A stretch of DNA of 64,000 bases from Populus alba (GCF_005239225.2 NC_133301.1:7341157-7405156), one strand, 5' to 3'. Counted from the first letter of the stretch, positions 1 through 12,961 are shown. The notes: generated by a model from the sequence alone, not told the origin. Numbers and translations are program-made.

Positions 1-410
1 AACTAATTCAATCGTTTCAGTTCTGAAAGTCCCAATAGCATTTACTTATTTTCCTACTGCCAACCAGAATATTAAATGATATGGTGACCACATTCCCTTT
101 CGGTGCAGCTTTGTAATATAATAAACTAGTTATTTGTCTCGATTTTTTGTTTTTATCATGTGTCCAATAATTTTATTAATAAAAAACATAATATATAAAC
201 TTTTCAAATATATTTTTATAATAAATTTTTTAATTATAAATTAAAATATTATCTAATTAAATAAATTAAGATTTATCTATTTAAAAATCAAATATTTAAA
301 AAATTTATATTAAGAAATTATAATAAAAATATTAAATTCCATAGACCTTTTTCTTTTGAAAACACTTTATATTTTATATTTTTTATTTTTTAAGATTATG
401 ATTTTAGTTG
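1..410 (+). repeat. Locally duplicated non-coding module, copy 1 (cut by window edge)
   Basis: Bases 1-135 closely match 2325-2460 and, less well, 17030-17100 (shared phrases such as ATTCAATCGTTTCA, CCTACTGCCA, CCCTTTCGGT). Bases 320-410 match 18250-18340. There is no coding content. All copies have the same orientation and lie upstream of the GDSL gene copies, so they look like pieces of an old tandem segmental duplication rather than a transposon. The left limit is unknown because the window starts inside the copy. Confidence 0.6.
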
Positions 411-2224
411 TGATTGTAGTGATAGTATATACAATTAATACTTAGTGATTTTTTTCCTTTTTGTTTTTTTATCTTAGTTAATATTTATAATTAGTAATTA
501 ATGAAGCTTTAAAGCTGTATTAGCATGACTGATTTGAACTGATGAAATTATTTTGACCATGTCTTATAATAAGATATTTTTTGATAATTGAGAAAAAAAA
601 ATTTGATTTTTTTTACAGTATAAAAAACTCAGTATTACTAGACAAGAGATCTGCTGGTTAATATATTGATATTTATATAAATTAGTTAATACCAAATTAC
701 TAATTATGAATACATAATATAATCAAGAAATATTTATAATATCTTGAAAGAATAAAAAATCAATTTTCTAGCGTCATCATTTGTAATGGCATTTTGTGGT
801 CACCATGTATGCAAACCATTTTATCACATTATTAAATGGACTAAAGAGAGTTTCAATTATATCTCTTAAAAACAATTTTTTTAAAAAATCATGTTTTTAC
901 CTATTTCTTTTATTTCCTCAAAAGAACATTAAGTTTTGGAAGATGAATTTTATAAAAAAAATGATTTTCAAGAAAATAAATTTCTTTCTTGTATTTAATA
1001 TTTCATAAAAAATAAATTGAAAATAATTTTTCAAATTGGGTAATGAAAATAAGCAAGAAAATAGAAGTTTTAGTTATGAAGTTTTTTTTTTAAATAGTAA
1101 TTATTTTTGTTGTTAACTTTATTTTAGCTACTATTTATTCATGGAAAATATATTATTTTTTGGTTAAGTAATGAAAAAATTAGTTAAAAAAACTATTTTT
1201 TAATGTTTTGCAGCTTTCACTACATATTCACTACCATAAAAATATCAAAACACAGACGGAATATTCCATTGGTGTCTAAAGCCTGATTCCATCAAAACTA
1301 TAATTATTGATAGAATAATATACAGGACATCCAAATTATGGCATATGAGATTAGTTTTTTAATAAGAAAGCTTCAAAAAAAATGTTTTGCTTTATCTAAT
1401 TATCGGTCACAACAAAACCAGGAAACTTGTTCTTACCATAATAAAAACCAAATACAATGCTCTCGTATTGTGAGACCATATCATACAATTCTTCACCCGA
1501 TGGTACTGGTGAAACAACATCCCTTTCAACTCTACCTACAAACGATCCTTTTTTTATTTTATTTTATTTTTAGAGTATTTTGGTCATTTTAGATATTATA
1601 TTGAAAGTTTCAAATACTGTAGGGATGATATGATGAAAAGTTTTTTATTGTAGTTGTTTTTTTATGCAAATAATAGGATATTTCCATTGATTTTTGCAAT
1701 TATTGAAGAAAATAATTTTAATTAGAGATTGTATTTTCTTTGTTTACATGTTACTAGTGATTGAACATGTATTTGTATAATATTACATAAACATTTAGCA
1801 ATAAAGAATGGAGTAGAAGAAATTTAGTGTGAACTTATAGGATATCATTGATATTATGCCTAATATTTTATAAATAACTTCAATTAAAATTCAAAGAATC
1901 ATTTAATTATATTTTAAAGGGTGTTTCATGCAATATTATATAGATGTAATAGTAACTATTTAATTATTTCTGCTCTAGTGCAATTAATATTATATAGATG
2001 TAATAGTAACTATTGACTCAAGCAGAGACATTAAGAAAATGACTTGATATTACAGTTCAACAATAAAACATTGATTCAATACCATGACATCAAATATATG
2101 TAACATTTCTAAACCATGGTATTTAAAATATATTATTTCATAATTTTTTTTTACCGTGTTAATTCGTCATTTCTTTCTAATTTGTCTGCCCAATTTATCT
2201 CTTATCTTCAAACGTTGTCAACAC
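411..2224. other. AT-rich non-coding stretch
   Basis: No supported gene. Open frames here are short and of low-complexity composition. The only clear structure is a perfect 29-bp direct repeat at 1932-1960 and 1986-2014, 54 bp apart. Confidence 0.6.
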
Positions 2225-2460
2225 CAATGATGAAATTGAGCACGGCTCTTACCCCGACCAGCAAGTAATTATGGTAAATGAAGAAATAAAAGCGAATTAC
2301 TTCATCATGCGCAAGAATCCAAAATAATTCAATCGTTTCAATTTCAGAAAGTGCCATAATGTAGCATTTATTATTTTTCCTACTGCCAGCCAGAATATTA
2401 AATGATTGTGTGCCCCCATTCCCTTTCGGTTCGGTTTTATAGTATTATAATAAACTAGCT
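2225..2460 (+). repeat. Locally duplicated module, copy 2
   Basis: It matches 16885-17100 from the phrase AATGATGAAATTGAGCAC through AAGAATCCAAAATAATTCAAT, and 1-135 in its second half. Orientation is the same in all copies. No coding potential. Confidence 0.65.
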
Positions 2461-3289
2461 ATTTTACTCCTACTCTACTCATGTTTTTGATACAAATAAT
2501 GGGATATACTTTTTTAGTAAAAAACGTAATATAAAATTTTTTTAAATGTGTTTTTTTATAATAAAAATTTTAATTATAAATCAAAAACTATTTATACCAA
2601 TAAATAAAAATCTTAAAAACATTAATGCTTCTATTCACTTACATATAATAAAATATTAACATTGCTAATAATTTATTTTTAAATGCAACTGAATTAATGT
2701 ATATGTATTATTTACGTGTTTTTTGATAATAGATAAAAAAAATATAATTATCAATAAAAAAATTGATATTTATATAAAATATAATGAAAATTACATACAT
2801 TAATAAAAATATGTAAGATTTCAAGTTCATTTTTAATGTAGTAAAAAAATAGAATAATATTGCAATTTCTACATTGAAAAACAATTTTCTTCTTTGTATA
2901 ATAATTTTTCAAAAGAATGTAACGTAGAAAAAAAGGAAAAACTATAGAAGAATGAAGATAATAATAATAATAAATAGCATAAATAGATAAAGTGTAAAAT
3001 AATAAATATTTCAATTGTAAAGAGTGAACAAAATATTTTTTTTCTAAAAAAAAAAGTGCAAAAAAAATATATATTTAAAAAAGTGAAGATTAAAAAAAAA
3101 ATAATGATAAATATGTCAAGTATAAAATGATAAAAAAAGTTGGAGAAAAAAAAAATAAATTTTTTTTTTTAAATTCAGATTTATCATCATTTCATTACAG
3201 TACCCGCTACTGTGAAAAGCTAAAACAAAATTGAGCTATGTCATTTCTACAGTAAAAACTATTTATTTTTAGTATATGTACTAGTTACA
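2461..3289. other. AT-rich non-coding stretch
   Basis: Very AT-rich with poly-A and poly-T runs. The 87-residue minus-strand open frame at 2751-3014 is Phe/Tyr/Ile-rich low-complexity sequence and is not supported as a gene. Confidence 0.6.
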
Positions 3290-4570
3290 TGCTCCACGCG
3301 ATGCCACGGGTCAATTATTTTTTGCATTTAAAAAAAAGCCAAGATCTAAAAGTGTTAGGTTTTTTTGCAAAGTTATACCCAAAAGTCTTATGTTTGGTTG
3401 CAACGCCTGACCCAAGAGTAATATTTATAATATTAATAATAACATTAAACTTGGGTTAACCCTTAGCATAAAAGTATTTGGACTGCAATACTAGATCCAA
3501 TAGCATTGGACGTGGGTCTGGCTGCAAGGTCGTGTCATAAAGTGTGATAATTAAATAAATTAGTTAAAAAGAAACAAAAACAAAGAAAAAAAAACTAATG
3601 AAGAAAAAGAAAAAAATATATGAATTAATTGGGTTAATCCTTCAAACCAAGTTAACCCGTCATACTTTGAATTCGCATCGTGAAAGTTTGATAATTAAAA
3701 AACAAAAAAAAAAATTATTGGGTTAACCTAGATTTAACTGGGCTAACTCGTCAAAACAGGTTAGCCTGTCAATCCTGGAATTCGTGTCATAAAAATTTGA
3801 TAACTAAATAGAAAAAAATTTAACATTAATAATTGAAAATAAAAAAAAATTAATTAAAAAGAAAAAAAACAAAAGGCATTAGCCTTTTCATTGTGGTCTG
3901 CACTGTGCAATCCATAGTCAAAGGCATAAAAACAAAAAGAAAAACTAAAGGTATCAGCCGAGAACTACTTGGAAAAAAATTTAATATTAATAAACTAAAT
4001 TAATTAAATAAAATTAAGTAAAAATAAAAAAGAAAAAGAAAAAACCTCAAAGAAGAAAAAAAAACTAAATAGAAAGAAATTTAACATTAACAAACCAAAC
4101 TAAACGAAAAAAAATAATTAAAAAGAAAAAAAAAAGCCAAAAAAAATTTCAGGTTAACTCGTCAAACCAAGTTAACCCATTAAACCCGGGATCTGTGTCA
4201 TGAATGTCTGGTAACTAAATAAAAAAAAAAGTGAACATTAACAAACTGAACTAAATAAATAAAATTAATTAAAAAGAAAAAAAATTTCGAGTTAACTCGT
4301 CAAACCATGTTAACCCATTAAACCTAGGATATGTGTCATGAAAGTCTAATAACTAAATAGAAAGAAATTTAACATTAACAAACTAAAATAAACAAAAAAA
4401 TAATAATTAAAAAGAATAAAAAGCAAAAAAAAAATTCTAGGTTAATTTGTCAAACTAGATTAACCCGTTAAATCCAAAAAACATGTCATAAAAGTCTAAT
4501 AACTAAATAAAAAAATTTAACATTAATAAACTAAATTAATAAAAAAAATTTGTTAAAAGAAAAAAAAAAG
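3290..4570. repeat. Diverged repeat block with GTTAACCCGTCAAACC-type units
   Basis: At least five diverged copies of a unit can be read (about 3630, 3720, 4150, 4290 and 4437). Each holds a GTTAACYCGTCAAACC-like phrase, then a GTGTCATGAAAGTCTAATAACTAAA-like phrase (in pieces), then an A-rich tail with TTTAACATTAACAAACTAAA. Spacing in the right half is about 145 bp. No coding frame persists. I do not recognise the repeat family. Confidence 0.6.
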
Positions 4571-5423
4571 AAGAAAAAAGCAAAAAAAATCATACCTACA
4601 ATTATTTTAAAAATATAGTTAAAAAAATAGTTAAAAATTTACAATAGTTAAAAAATACCTACAATCATACGAGCAGTGCTTTCTCTTGCGAATTGAATCA
4701 TTATTCATGCAAATAAAATAAATGCTTTGAAAATCGGTTCTCTATAACCCTCAAATTGAAATTTGAACCATATTTGACCAACCAAGTGTCACTTCACATT
4801 GTTCACCAAAAACAAAATATAGAAGTTTTCATCACTTCTGAAAACCTCTTAATAGGAATCACTTGAATTTCTTCAGAATGAGTTCGCTTTGAATCGATGT
4901 CAAAATGATTTTTGTGTTTGGAATAGCTTTGAAATTCCAAAAATTTCTACATGAAAACAACTCATTCTCAAACATTTCTTCGCAAAGCTTTATGCCCAAA
5001 CCTGATTTGAATACTTGGGGGCATGATTAAGCTAGGGGGCAATAAAAAAAATGCATGATAGGGCTAGCTCCAGGATTCCCTTCCTAAGAAAAGTGTTGGG
5101 CAAAATTGACAACCCTTGAGATCATGGGTGGAGGACAAAGAAGTATGATGACATCAAGTCCGTCCTAAAGGTCAAGATCACACGATATGACTTACGTAAG
5201 TAAGAGGGACAAAACCATCAATGTTTACTATCAACACTTCAACTTTTGAGAAAAAAAAGACACCATAAAGAAATGGGGAACTATATTTCTTAGGTACGTG
5301 TACATGCATATTGATCATAATACATGGTTGTCAACATTGTTAGATCGGTGTTTCATCATCACCTTTTAGGTAGTCTGTTTTCTAACCCTACCTCATTTCG
5401 AGTGCGCCTTTGAGCCCTCACTT
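4571..5423. other. Non-coding stretch, possible 3' part of a Gypsy element
   Basis: No open frame of note. A G-rich run near 5018 (CTTGGGGGCATG) and another near 5033 resemble polypurine-type tracts found before the 3' LTR of Tat/Ogre elements, and an LTR of that type starts at 6068. This reading is inference. Confidence 0.35.
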
Positions 5424-5847
5424 CCTTTGGTTAAAGGGAATCACCAGATGGGATTTTAGGTTGACTGAGCTACACACATTCTTTGGTTTTAGTTAAATGA
5501 GGTCGCCAGATAGGATCTCATGTAGCTTTGGTTAAAGGGAATTGCTAGATGGGATCTCAGGTAGCTTTGGTTAAAGGGAATTGCTGAGCTACACATATTC
5601 TTTGGTTTTTGTTAAAGGAGGTCGCCAAATGGGATCTCGGGTAGCTTTGGTTAAAGGGAATCGCAAGATGAGATTTCAAGTTGACTGAGCTACATATGCT
5701 CTTTTGTTTTAGTTAAAGGAGGTCGCTAGATGGGATCTTAGGTAGCTTTGGTTAAAGGGAATAGCCAGATGGAATTTCAGGTTGACCGAGCTACACACAT
5801 TCTTTGGTTTTGGTTAAAGGAGGTCGCCAGATGGGATTTTAGGTTAA
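5424..5847 (+). repeat. Tandem repeat, about four units of roughly 110 bp
   Basis: Units carry TTTGGTTAAAGGGAATYGC, then AGATGGGATYTYAGGT, then CTGAGCTACACACATTCTTT, then TTAAAGGAGGTCGCCAGAT. Four to five partly scrambled copies are visible. The block lies directly upstream of the LTR at 6068; Tat/Ogre elements often have tandem repeats in this position. Confidence 0.8.
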
Positions 5848-5851
5848 TAAA

Positions 5852-5940
5852 AAAAAGAGAAAAAACAAAGAGAAAGAAAGAAAGAAAGAAAGAAAGAAGA
5901 GGAAGAAAAGAGAAGGAAGAGAGAAAGAAACAAAAAAAAA
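5852..5940 (+). repeat. Purine-rich simple repeat (GAAA/GAAG)n
   Basis: Nearly pure A/G sequence including about seven GAAA units at 5870-5897. The apparent Lys/Arg-rich open frame across it is a composition artefact. Confidence 0.8.
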
Positions 5941-6067
5941 GTAAGGTCTTTAGATGAGTGGCTGTTGAGCAAGTTAGGAAGATAAGAAGACAAGTTTTTC
6001 TTTACAAAGCTTACTATGCAAAACATTGAGGAGTTTTGCTTCGTAAGCATTGTAAAGAGTGGGCATA

Positions 6068-7893
6068 TGTTGTTACCCAAATTTTGACCCACCTTTTTTA
6101 TAAAATTTTTGGAAAATCCAAAAATAGCAAAACAAAAACAACAAAAATCCAAAAAAATATATTTGCATCGTTTTAAGCAATTTCAACGTCGTCTAAAAAA
6201 ATAATTTCTATTTTTTACAAATCTTTCGAACACGTTTGACTTTTCACGCATCATTTTTAAAATCATTAATTTTCCTCTTTGATCGACGTTGATATTGCTT
6301 GTTTTAAAAAAAAATACAAAAAAATAAGAAAAGTCAAATTTATAAAAAATGAAACTTGAGGGACCAATTTTGAGGCCCAAACAATATTTTACCTATATAT
6401 AGTAGCCTTCAACACACACAAAAAGGTGGGAGGGGGCAATTTTGAAAGAAAAAACACATAAAAAAAACACAACCCTAAACTTAAACCTAAACCTATCTCT
6501 AACAAAAGAGCCGCCCCCCATGGTTTTGGTTTTCTCTCCGAATTCGCTACTCATCATCCTCTTCCTCCCACTCTCCATTAGCCTACTACCATCCCTAACC
6601 GTTCCTTCTCCCTCAGCCAACAGGCCGCTCCCCCCTTGCCCAACGATATTTGATCTCCCTCTTAACAGTCATCAACACAAAGCCCTCACCTCCAGCGTCT
6701 TCTCCCAAACATAGCCTCCCATCTCACAAAGCCAACATCCTCTCCTCTCTCAACCTTCCCCCTACAGAGAACCAACCGACCATAGAGGCCGCCTACATCT
6801 TATCCTCCCCTCATTTCCTTGTTGCTCTTCTTTACCACTGAGGACGCCGCCTTCCAGACCACATATCATTGTCTCTTCCCTCACCGTCAACCATAATGGA
6901 TCTTCCCTCATTAGTATAGACTGGCAACCACATCTTAGCTTCCCTGCTCAACAGTTGTTCCCATCTCCGCCACAGCTTCAACAACCATAGACTCGTGGTT
7001 TTCACCTTCAATCGTAACAACGTCGTCTCACTGACCTCTAGAAGCAGTCCAAGCACCACAGCCATAGACGCCTTGACCTTAAAGTCGGCTGCCTAAAATG
7101 GAGAATAAGGCGAAACCAAGAGAGAAGCAGATCTGAAAACAAAGGAAAGAAAAAACTAAAATTAACTTTCATTTGTTGCGTTTTCATGGATTTGTAGGTG
7201 ACTGGGATCCTCACCGCCAATAGGGGAGGGAAAAGAAGAAGAAAGCAGACCAGCCCCCCCTGTTTCCCCTGTCATCTAGCGGCGATGCGTGAGGCCAATG
7301 CACCATCACTATTCCGGTAACTCCAGAAGTCGGCCTAACACTGTTCTGGGTTGTTTTGGGTTATTTTGTAATTTTCAAATTGTTTAATGTAATATTTGTT
7401 TAGTTTTTAGTTTTTATAATTTGTATTTTGTAAATGTGGATGCAAAAAAACAAAAAAAACCAAGAAAAAATATATAGTAAAAGTGAATGTGTGTGTGTTT
7501 TGAATTTTTATTTATTTATCTATGGATTTTTTTTTTTACATGATAAAATTGCAAAGGTGAAAAAAGAATTTAATATTTTGATTTGCTCACGATAAAGAAT
7601 TACGAACTTATACGTAAGTCGTATTTCTAATATTTGATGAAAAATCAAAAATTTTAAAACTTTAATACATCAAAGCCATGAAGCAGCTTACCTCAGGTAG
7701 GGTGCATTAGGGGTGCTATTACCTTCCCTAACTACAACCAGTCCCTTACCCATGAATCTTTGACAAGACTAGCACACTCGGGTTTCTTAGTAGCCCTTAA
7801 TGAAATACCAGGTGATGACTCCCAACGAACGAATCAAGCAAATGCATAACAAAAAAAATCACCGCCGAAGCCGCGCGGGTGACGTGCGATAAT
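6068..7893 (+). mobile_element. Long LTR of a Tat/Ogre-type Gypsy retrotransposon (element D)
   Basis: It begins TGTTGTTACCC and contains a TATATATAG promoter-like box near 6394. Its right end (about 7620-7890) matches in inverted orientation the LTR at 38979-40245, including the CAAAGCCATGAAGCAGC, GGTGCATTAGGGGTGCTA and GACTCCCAACGAACG regions. The short open frames inside are LTR composition artefacts. Immediately to the right, near 7902, is a degraded primer-site-like TGGCTATTGAG. The exact right boundary is uncertain by about 10 bp. Confidence 0.7.
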
Positions 7894-7949
7894 CTTGATA
7901 ATGGCTATTGAGATAGTATGGAAGAGAAGGTAAAAATTATATAGATCAA

Positions 7950-9200
7950 CTAGTTATCACCTATAATCAAGTAGGGATTAAGCTTGTCATTCTTTAAGAA
8001 AATAAGGGCTATAAGTTGGTACATTAAGCTCTTGTAAATAATAACTAGTTTTAATGGAGTACTAGTACAAATGGTGTTAGTTGATAATGGTATAATGCTC
8101 CATATAATTCCATAGTTTTGACATTGATAAAAAATATTAGTCACAATAATATTGTCATATTTCCTTTTAAAGTAGTAATGTTAGATTTTATCGGTAGAGT
8201 AAATGATACTTTATTGGATGATGCAAGTGGATTTAGCAGTTTGGTCCAAGTTCTATATAAAGTTTTTCTAGTCAAAACAAATAGAAGCTATAAAGCCTTA
8301 CTTGGGCAAGATGGGGTACATATTAATATATGTATGTCATCCTTATTAAATCAAACATTGATATATGGGCTACTAAATGGATCCATTAAGATCATCAAAG
8401 CTATTGACAAGTTATTTATGGTGAATTCAATATAGCACACATATAGCTCTACAAGAACAATGTTGGTCTAGTCTAGTTCATAGGCATCTACCATATAGGT
8501 GACTAACAACCAATTTTTTAATGAGTAAGAAAATTTCTGAATAAGGTGACAAACAATCAATTTTTCTACGCCAATTTCTTTACAATTAGAAAATGTTACA
8601 ATTATAATTTGAAACACGAGATTAAATGAGAGACAATGATATATTTACCTATATAAAGGCCTATAACAAGATCAAGTATAGAAACATAATTTGTTTAACA
8701 AAATTAAGCGAAGATGTTCGATCAACTACAATGCCTGATATAACAAATCTTTATTTGGCACCATCAGAGATGGATGATAGAAAGACTAATGTTTAGGATC
8801 CATTAATTAAAGTCAACATAAGAACCAAAGATAACCTTAAACCAACCTATATAAGTAGGAATTTTTTTAATAATCATCATGAATTTATAGTATCATTATT
8901 GCATACTTAAAAGGATTGTTTCACTTAGAACTTTGATGAGATGCCATATCTAGACAAAAAGTTTAGTTAAACATCAATTATTAATCAAGTTTGTATTTAA
9001 ACCATTAGCCTCTAAGAAAAATAACTAAAAAATGATTGATCATGTAATGTAAGAAATCAAATATCTATGTCAACAATCTTTTCTTATAGCAACAATAGTA
9101 TACAATAGCAATGAAAAAGCCTTCATCCCTATCTCTTTTATTAGGTGGTGGTGGACTGCAATATCAATTAGAGAAGAAAAAGAAAGAATCACTTAATCAA
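7950..9200 (+). pseudogene. Decayed Tat/Ogre Gypsy protease and reverse-transcriptase relic
   Basis: Reading across frames, 8040-8440 gives a retropepsin-like core (LVDNG near 8080, then residues resembling YNALLGRDWIH, seen here as YKALLGQDGVHIN). Bases 8795-9000 give DPLIKVN, KPTYISR and FDEMPYLD, the order expected just before the RT of Tat elements. Many stops and frameshifts break it, and gag between the LTR and protease is missing. I infer that it belongs to the LTR at 6068. The 105-residue open frame at 8118-8435 is one surviving piece. Confidence 0.65.
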
Positions 9201-10440
9201 ATCTATTTAACACCTATTTGAGGGCAATCTTAAAGGAAAAACCTTTTATCATATTTTAAACATATTTAACATTGATTTGAGGACTATTTGGTTTGTATGG
9301 TAAATACAATTAATACAACTTATCATAATAATATTATGGTAGTCAGCAAAACCATACAAGTCATAGCCAATAAAATTTAAATGAACTAAGAAAGAGTCAA
9401 TTTGGCACATTGTTTATTTGGTCACCTAAGGTTAAGTCTTAGGATATTCTGCAATAATAAGCACTCCAATAGGAATATTTAAAAATTCTCAAACTCATTT
9501 TGAATATTACATTCCTACACACAAGGCACCACAACAAGCTTAACCCAATTTGGACATAATTACTTATGAAGTATGGCTTACCCTCGAAGCGTACATCGTT
9601 TAAGAATTTTATCTATAGCCACCACAACCTTTAAAAAGGTTGTTTAATCCCCTATAAGCTACATTTCAATAAGGTAAACTCAATAGTCATATAATTAGCC
9701 CAAAACTTAAGATAGATGGGTTTAGAAGTTGGATGCACAACCATACCTTCATATAATCATTTCATATTCTAAATAGATTGATAAGTTGCAACCAATTTAT
9801 AGAAAATCAAGATAATTAATTTTAAATAGTTTTTAAAAAAGCATAACCAACCAACAAGGGAACATATCGCCAAACACACTAATTAGTATGATAATGATGT
9901 TGCTAATCCTTTTGTGAAGCTACCTCTCATTAGTTCCTCTGTACTACCATCTAACTCCATCAATAAGCAGAAAGAGATGGGGGGTTATTTTCACGAACCC
10001 CTTTATAGAACAAAACCATAAGTAACACTAACTATTTTGGCTAGGATAGTCAAAGATCCCAGTGAGTACATAGAAGTTATGACATTCATTTTAAGACTTT
10101 TTAAACAAAATGCACTATAACCATAGCAAAACAAGAAGGTATTAAGTTAATTTTGAAAGTGATATATTTGAACCTTAGAAAAACATTTTTAAAATCAGGT
10201 ATTCAGATATTTACATTATTATAGATGATGTTACCTGATATAAATATATTTTTACAAAATAAACAAAAAAAACCACATAAAGGGATATACCTAGTTGGCT
10301 ATTTGAAGAAAGTGTAATTGCCTATTCAATTACCAATTCTAATTTGAAGAAAAGTTTGAAAAAAAAAAAAAACAATAACTTATATTTTGTCATAGAACTA
10401 AAAAAGGAAAAAATGGTTTGAAATTACTACATTAAGAAAT
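9201..10440. other. Degraded sequence, probably the rest of element D
   Basis: No open frame and no motif I can name. Base composition is like the RT relic to the left, so it may be further decayed pol, but I see no direct proof. Confidence 0.35.
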
Positions 10441-10764
10441 TTAAAAAGAGCTCGTAAGGCTACTATCAAAAGAAGCGAAAATTATTAAAGCAAGGTACAG
10501 AGAATAAAGAGTACTCATTTAATATTAAATAAAGAGATATTTGATCAATTTGAAGGAGAAAGCAAACTCCCAAAAATAAAGGTAAATAAATACTGGCAAG
10601 TGACAAGTCTAAGGAGACATGATAAGTACTATCAGATCTATAAGGTGGGCTTACAAATAGATTGAAAAAAATTATTAAAGCAAGTAAATAATTAGATTGC
10701 AAAAAAAAACAGGTGGCTTGCCGTAGAACAGGTGGCTTACAAGTTGATTGCTAGATCTCCACTC

Positions 10765-10770
10765 TATAAA
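10765..10770 (+). promoter_or_regulatory. TATA box of GDSL copy 1
   Basis: TATAAA lies 100 bp before the ATG. The surrounding CTAGATCTCCACTC context is conserved before copy 2 (19310), which marks the left edge of strong similarity between the two copies. Confidence 0.6.
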
Positions 10771-10869
10771 TTGGCCTGGTTCGTTCTACTTCAAACCACT
10801 CTTCCCTAGCTACGCACTTCTTCTTTCTATATTTATTGTTTCTGTTTCCTTCTTTCATTTTATTTGTCA

Positions 10870-12873
10870 ATGGAAAGTGGGCTTAAGGCATTGTGGGTGC
10901 TGTCCGCGGTGTTGCTGGTGTCAAACTGGCAACACTGGACTTATGGAAAGGCCGTACCTCAAGTTCCTTGCTACTTCGTCTTTGGAGATTCTCTCTTTGA
11001 TAACGGAAACAATAACTACCTTAACACTCCAGCTAAAGTTAATTACCTTCCTTATGGGATAGACTTTGATACTGGGGCTTCAGGAAGGTGCAGCAATGGT
11101 CTCAACATAGCTGACACCATTGGTCTGCAGTTTGCTCTCCTCCCTTGTATTCCAAAATTAAATATAGTGTTTTAGTTTTCTTTAAAAGAAAATATACATG
11201 TTCTCACTAGCTTGTTTTTTGTTTCAGCTGAACAATTAGGTTTCGACAGTTACATTTCGGACTTTGGTATCGGAAGTTGCACCAATTTCCTAGATGGTGT
11301 AAATTATGGATCGAATGGAGCTGGCATCCTTGATTTAACTGGCTATCTTACGGTGATTGCTGATCATATGCCTCTCATAGCTAAAACCTTATACTATTCA
11401 GTACTATGAATCTTGTATGCTTTGGCAACGCTAATTACTATTCATATGATTCTTTTGTGTATGTGAAGGGAGAACTATTTACCATGAATATTCAGTTATA
11501 TAATCACAACATCACGGTTTCACGAGTTGCCAAGATCTTGGGAAGCGAGGAAGTTGCTAGGAAGTACTTGAGCCAATGCATCTATGTTTCTGATATGGGT
11601 CATAACGACTACCTCAACAATTATTTCTTGGACGGCTACAATAGCAGCCAGTTATATACTCACTGAAGAATTTGCTCAACTTCTCATTGAAACTTACGAA
11701 ACTCAGCTGGAGGTTAGCCCTACTTAATGTCTCTTGTAAAACAACAAATAATGTTTGACGCGATTGGAAACTAACAAAGACCCCCACTTCATTCCGTTTT
11801 TTTTTTCTCTTGCTGCCAGAAACTGTATTGCTCAGGAGCAAGAAAGATAGCTGTTCGGACTTATTCGGGTAGGATGTATGCGTCCAACATCATCCAATGA
11901 ACTAGATGCATCTTCATGTGCATACAAGCTCAATTAATGTAGAACAAGTAGCGGAAGCTTACATGCTCAAGAGAGATCACCCGAAATTCAAAGGCAATTG
12001 AATTTCGTCGAAAGTCAATGCCGCGAACTCACCGAGTCAATGCGTTTCGACGTTTGGAGTCAAAGAGCGGCTTTGCCCCTGATGTCCAACCAATTTTGTC
12101 ATCCATCGTTTCGGTCCCATCGTCATTTTGCCATTTTAGGAAAGTTTTGTTTTAGTGATTTTCAAGTCCGAATTGACTTCCGTCAATTCCTACTTGCTCA
12201 GGATTTATAGGCCTTTCATATTCTGCATTTATCTCAAACATGTCGTTTCCTTATCCGTCATGAGTTTAGGTTAGGGTTTTGAGAAACTTACTTAATTATT
12301 ATTGAATAAAACTCTTTGAGTTCCTGAGAGTTTCTCTCGTTTTAGACAAATTTACTTGACGTTGGTCGTATTCCCTCGCCGTTTAGTCATCAATGATGAT
12401 GTTCAAATTTTCAACCACAAGCTTCAAGAACTGCTCAGAAAACTTAATAATAGGCATTCTGATGCTGTGTTTACCTACATAAACTCTTACGAAATTGATT
12501 CTGATAATCAGACAAATACAGGTACGAATCCCCTCCCTCCCTTGCTCTCTTTCTCTCACGGTTGAAGACGACTTTTTTGTGAGACCAAAATTATTTTTTC
12601 TTGCTTGCAGGTTTTACACATACCCGTCAGAGCTGTTGCGACGTAGAACCTGGTTCAGTCCCATTTAAATCTCTCTCCTTCCCATGTAGCAACAGGAGTG
12701 ACTACGTGTACTGGGATGGAGCCCATTTTACTGAAGATAAAGCTTGGGCCTTCGGAAAAAGAGCATATAAACGTCAGTCACCAAAGGACGCCTATCCATA
12801 TGATATCAGCGAACTAGTTAAGCTGAAGTTTGATGATTCTGATGTTTACGATATCAACCATGCCCAGCTCTGA
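10870..12873 (+). pseudogene. GDSL esterase/lipase, copy 1, frameshifted and interrupted
   Basis: Family: plant SGNH hydrolases, secreted Ser-His-Asp esterases/lipases. Exons inferred from GT-AG sites and from copy 2: 10870-11122, 11228-11352, 11469-11712, 11820-12521 (interrupted) and 12611-12873. The start is the ATG at 10870, followed by a hydrophobic signal peptide ending near WTYGKA. Block I reads VFGDSLFDNGNNN (nucleophile Ser), block III GHNDYLNN, and block V WDGAHFTE with the Asp and His kept. Damage: one extra base near 11662 (exon 3, absent in copy 2), two bases missing near 11851 (exon 4), and a 455 bp insert at 11935-12389. The start of intron 2 is less certain than the other junctions. 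The copy still holds all three catalytic residues but cannot make a full protein from this reading. Confidence 0.88.
11935..12389 (+). mobile_element. Solo-LTR-like insertion in exon 4 of GDSL copy 1
   Basis: Copy 2 lacks this block. It is flanked by the 5-bp repeat TCAAT (11930-11934 and 12390-12394), and removing it with one repeat restores the reading K-L-N-D-D-V. It ends in CA and, near 12300, has an LTR-like tail with AATAAAACTCTTTGAG. There is no internal coding region or primer site, so a solo LTR is the best reading. The left terminus (TAATG rather than TG) is imperfect. Confidence 0.65.
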
Positions 12874-12932
12874 TGGAGAAGACGATTGTCTAATAAGCAG
12901 TCAGAGAATAAGATATTGTGCCTGTAAGAACA

Positions 12933-12961
12933 ATTGAAAGACATATTTACTGTCTTTCAAT
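12933..12961 (+). other. Hairpin in the 3' region of GDSL copy 1
   Basis: ATTGAAAGACA and TGTCTTTCAAT form a perfect 11-bp stem around a 7-base loop. An outer arm, ATATTGTGC (from about 12914) with GCACAATAT (from about 12968), extends the structure. Copy 2 keeps a degraded version. Confidence 0.65.

Noticed and set aside
5748..6152. Lys/Arg-rich and Phe/Ser-rich open frames
   Set aside because: They are translations of the GAAA simple repeat on the two strands.
6393..7220. Cluster of overlapping open frames on both strands
   Set aside because: All are within the long LTR of element D, mutually overlapping, without domain likeness.
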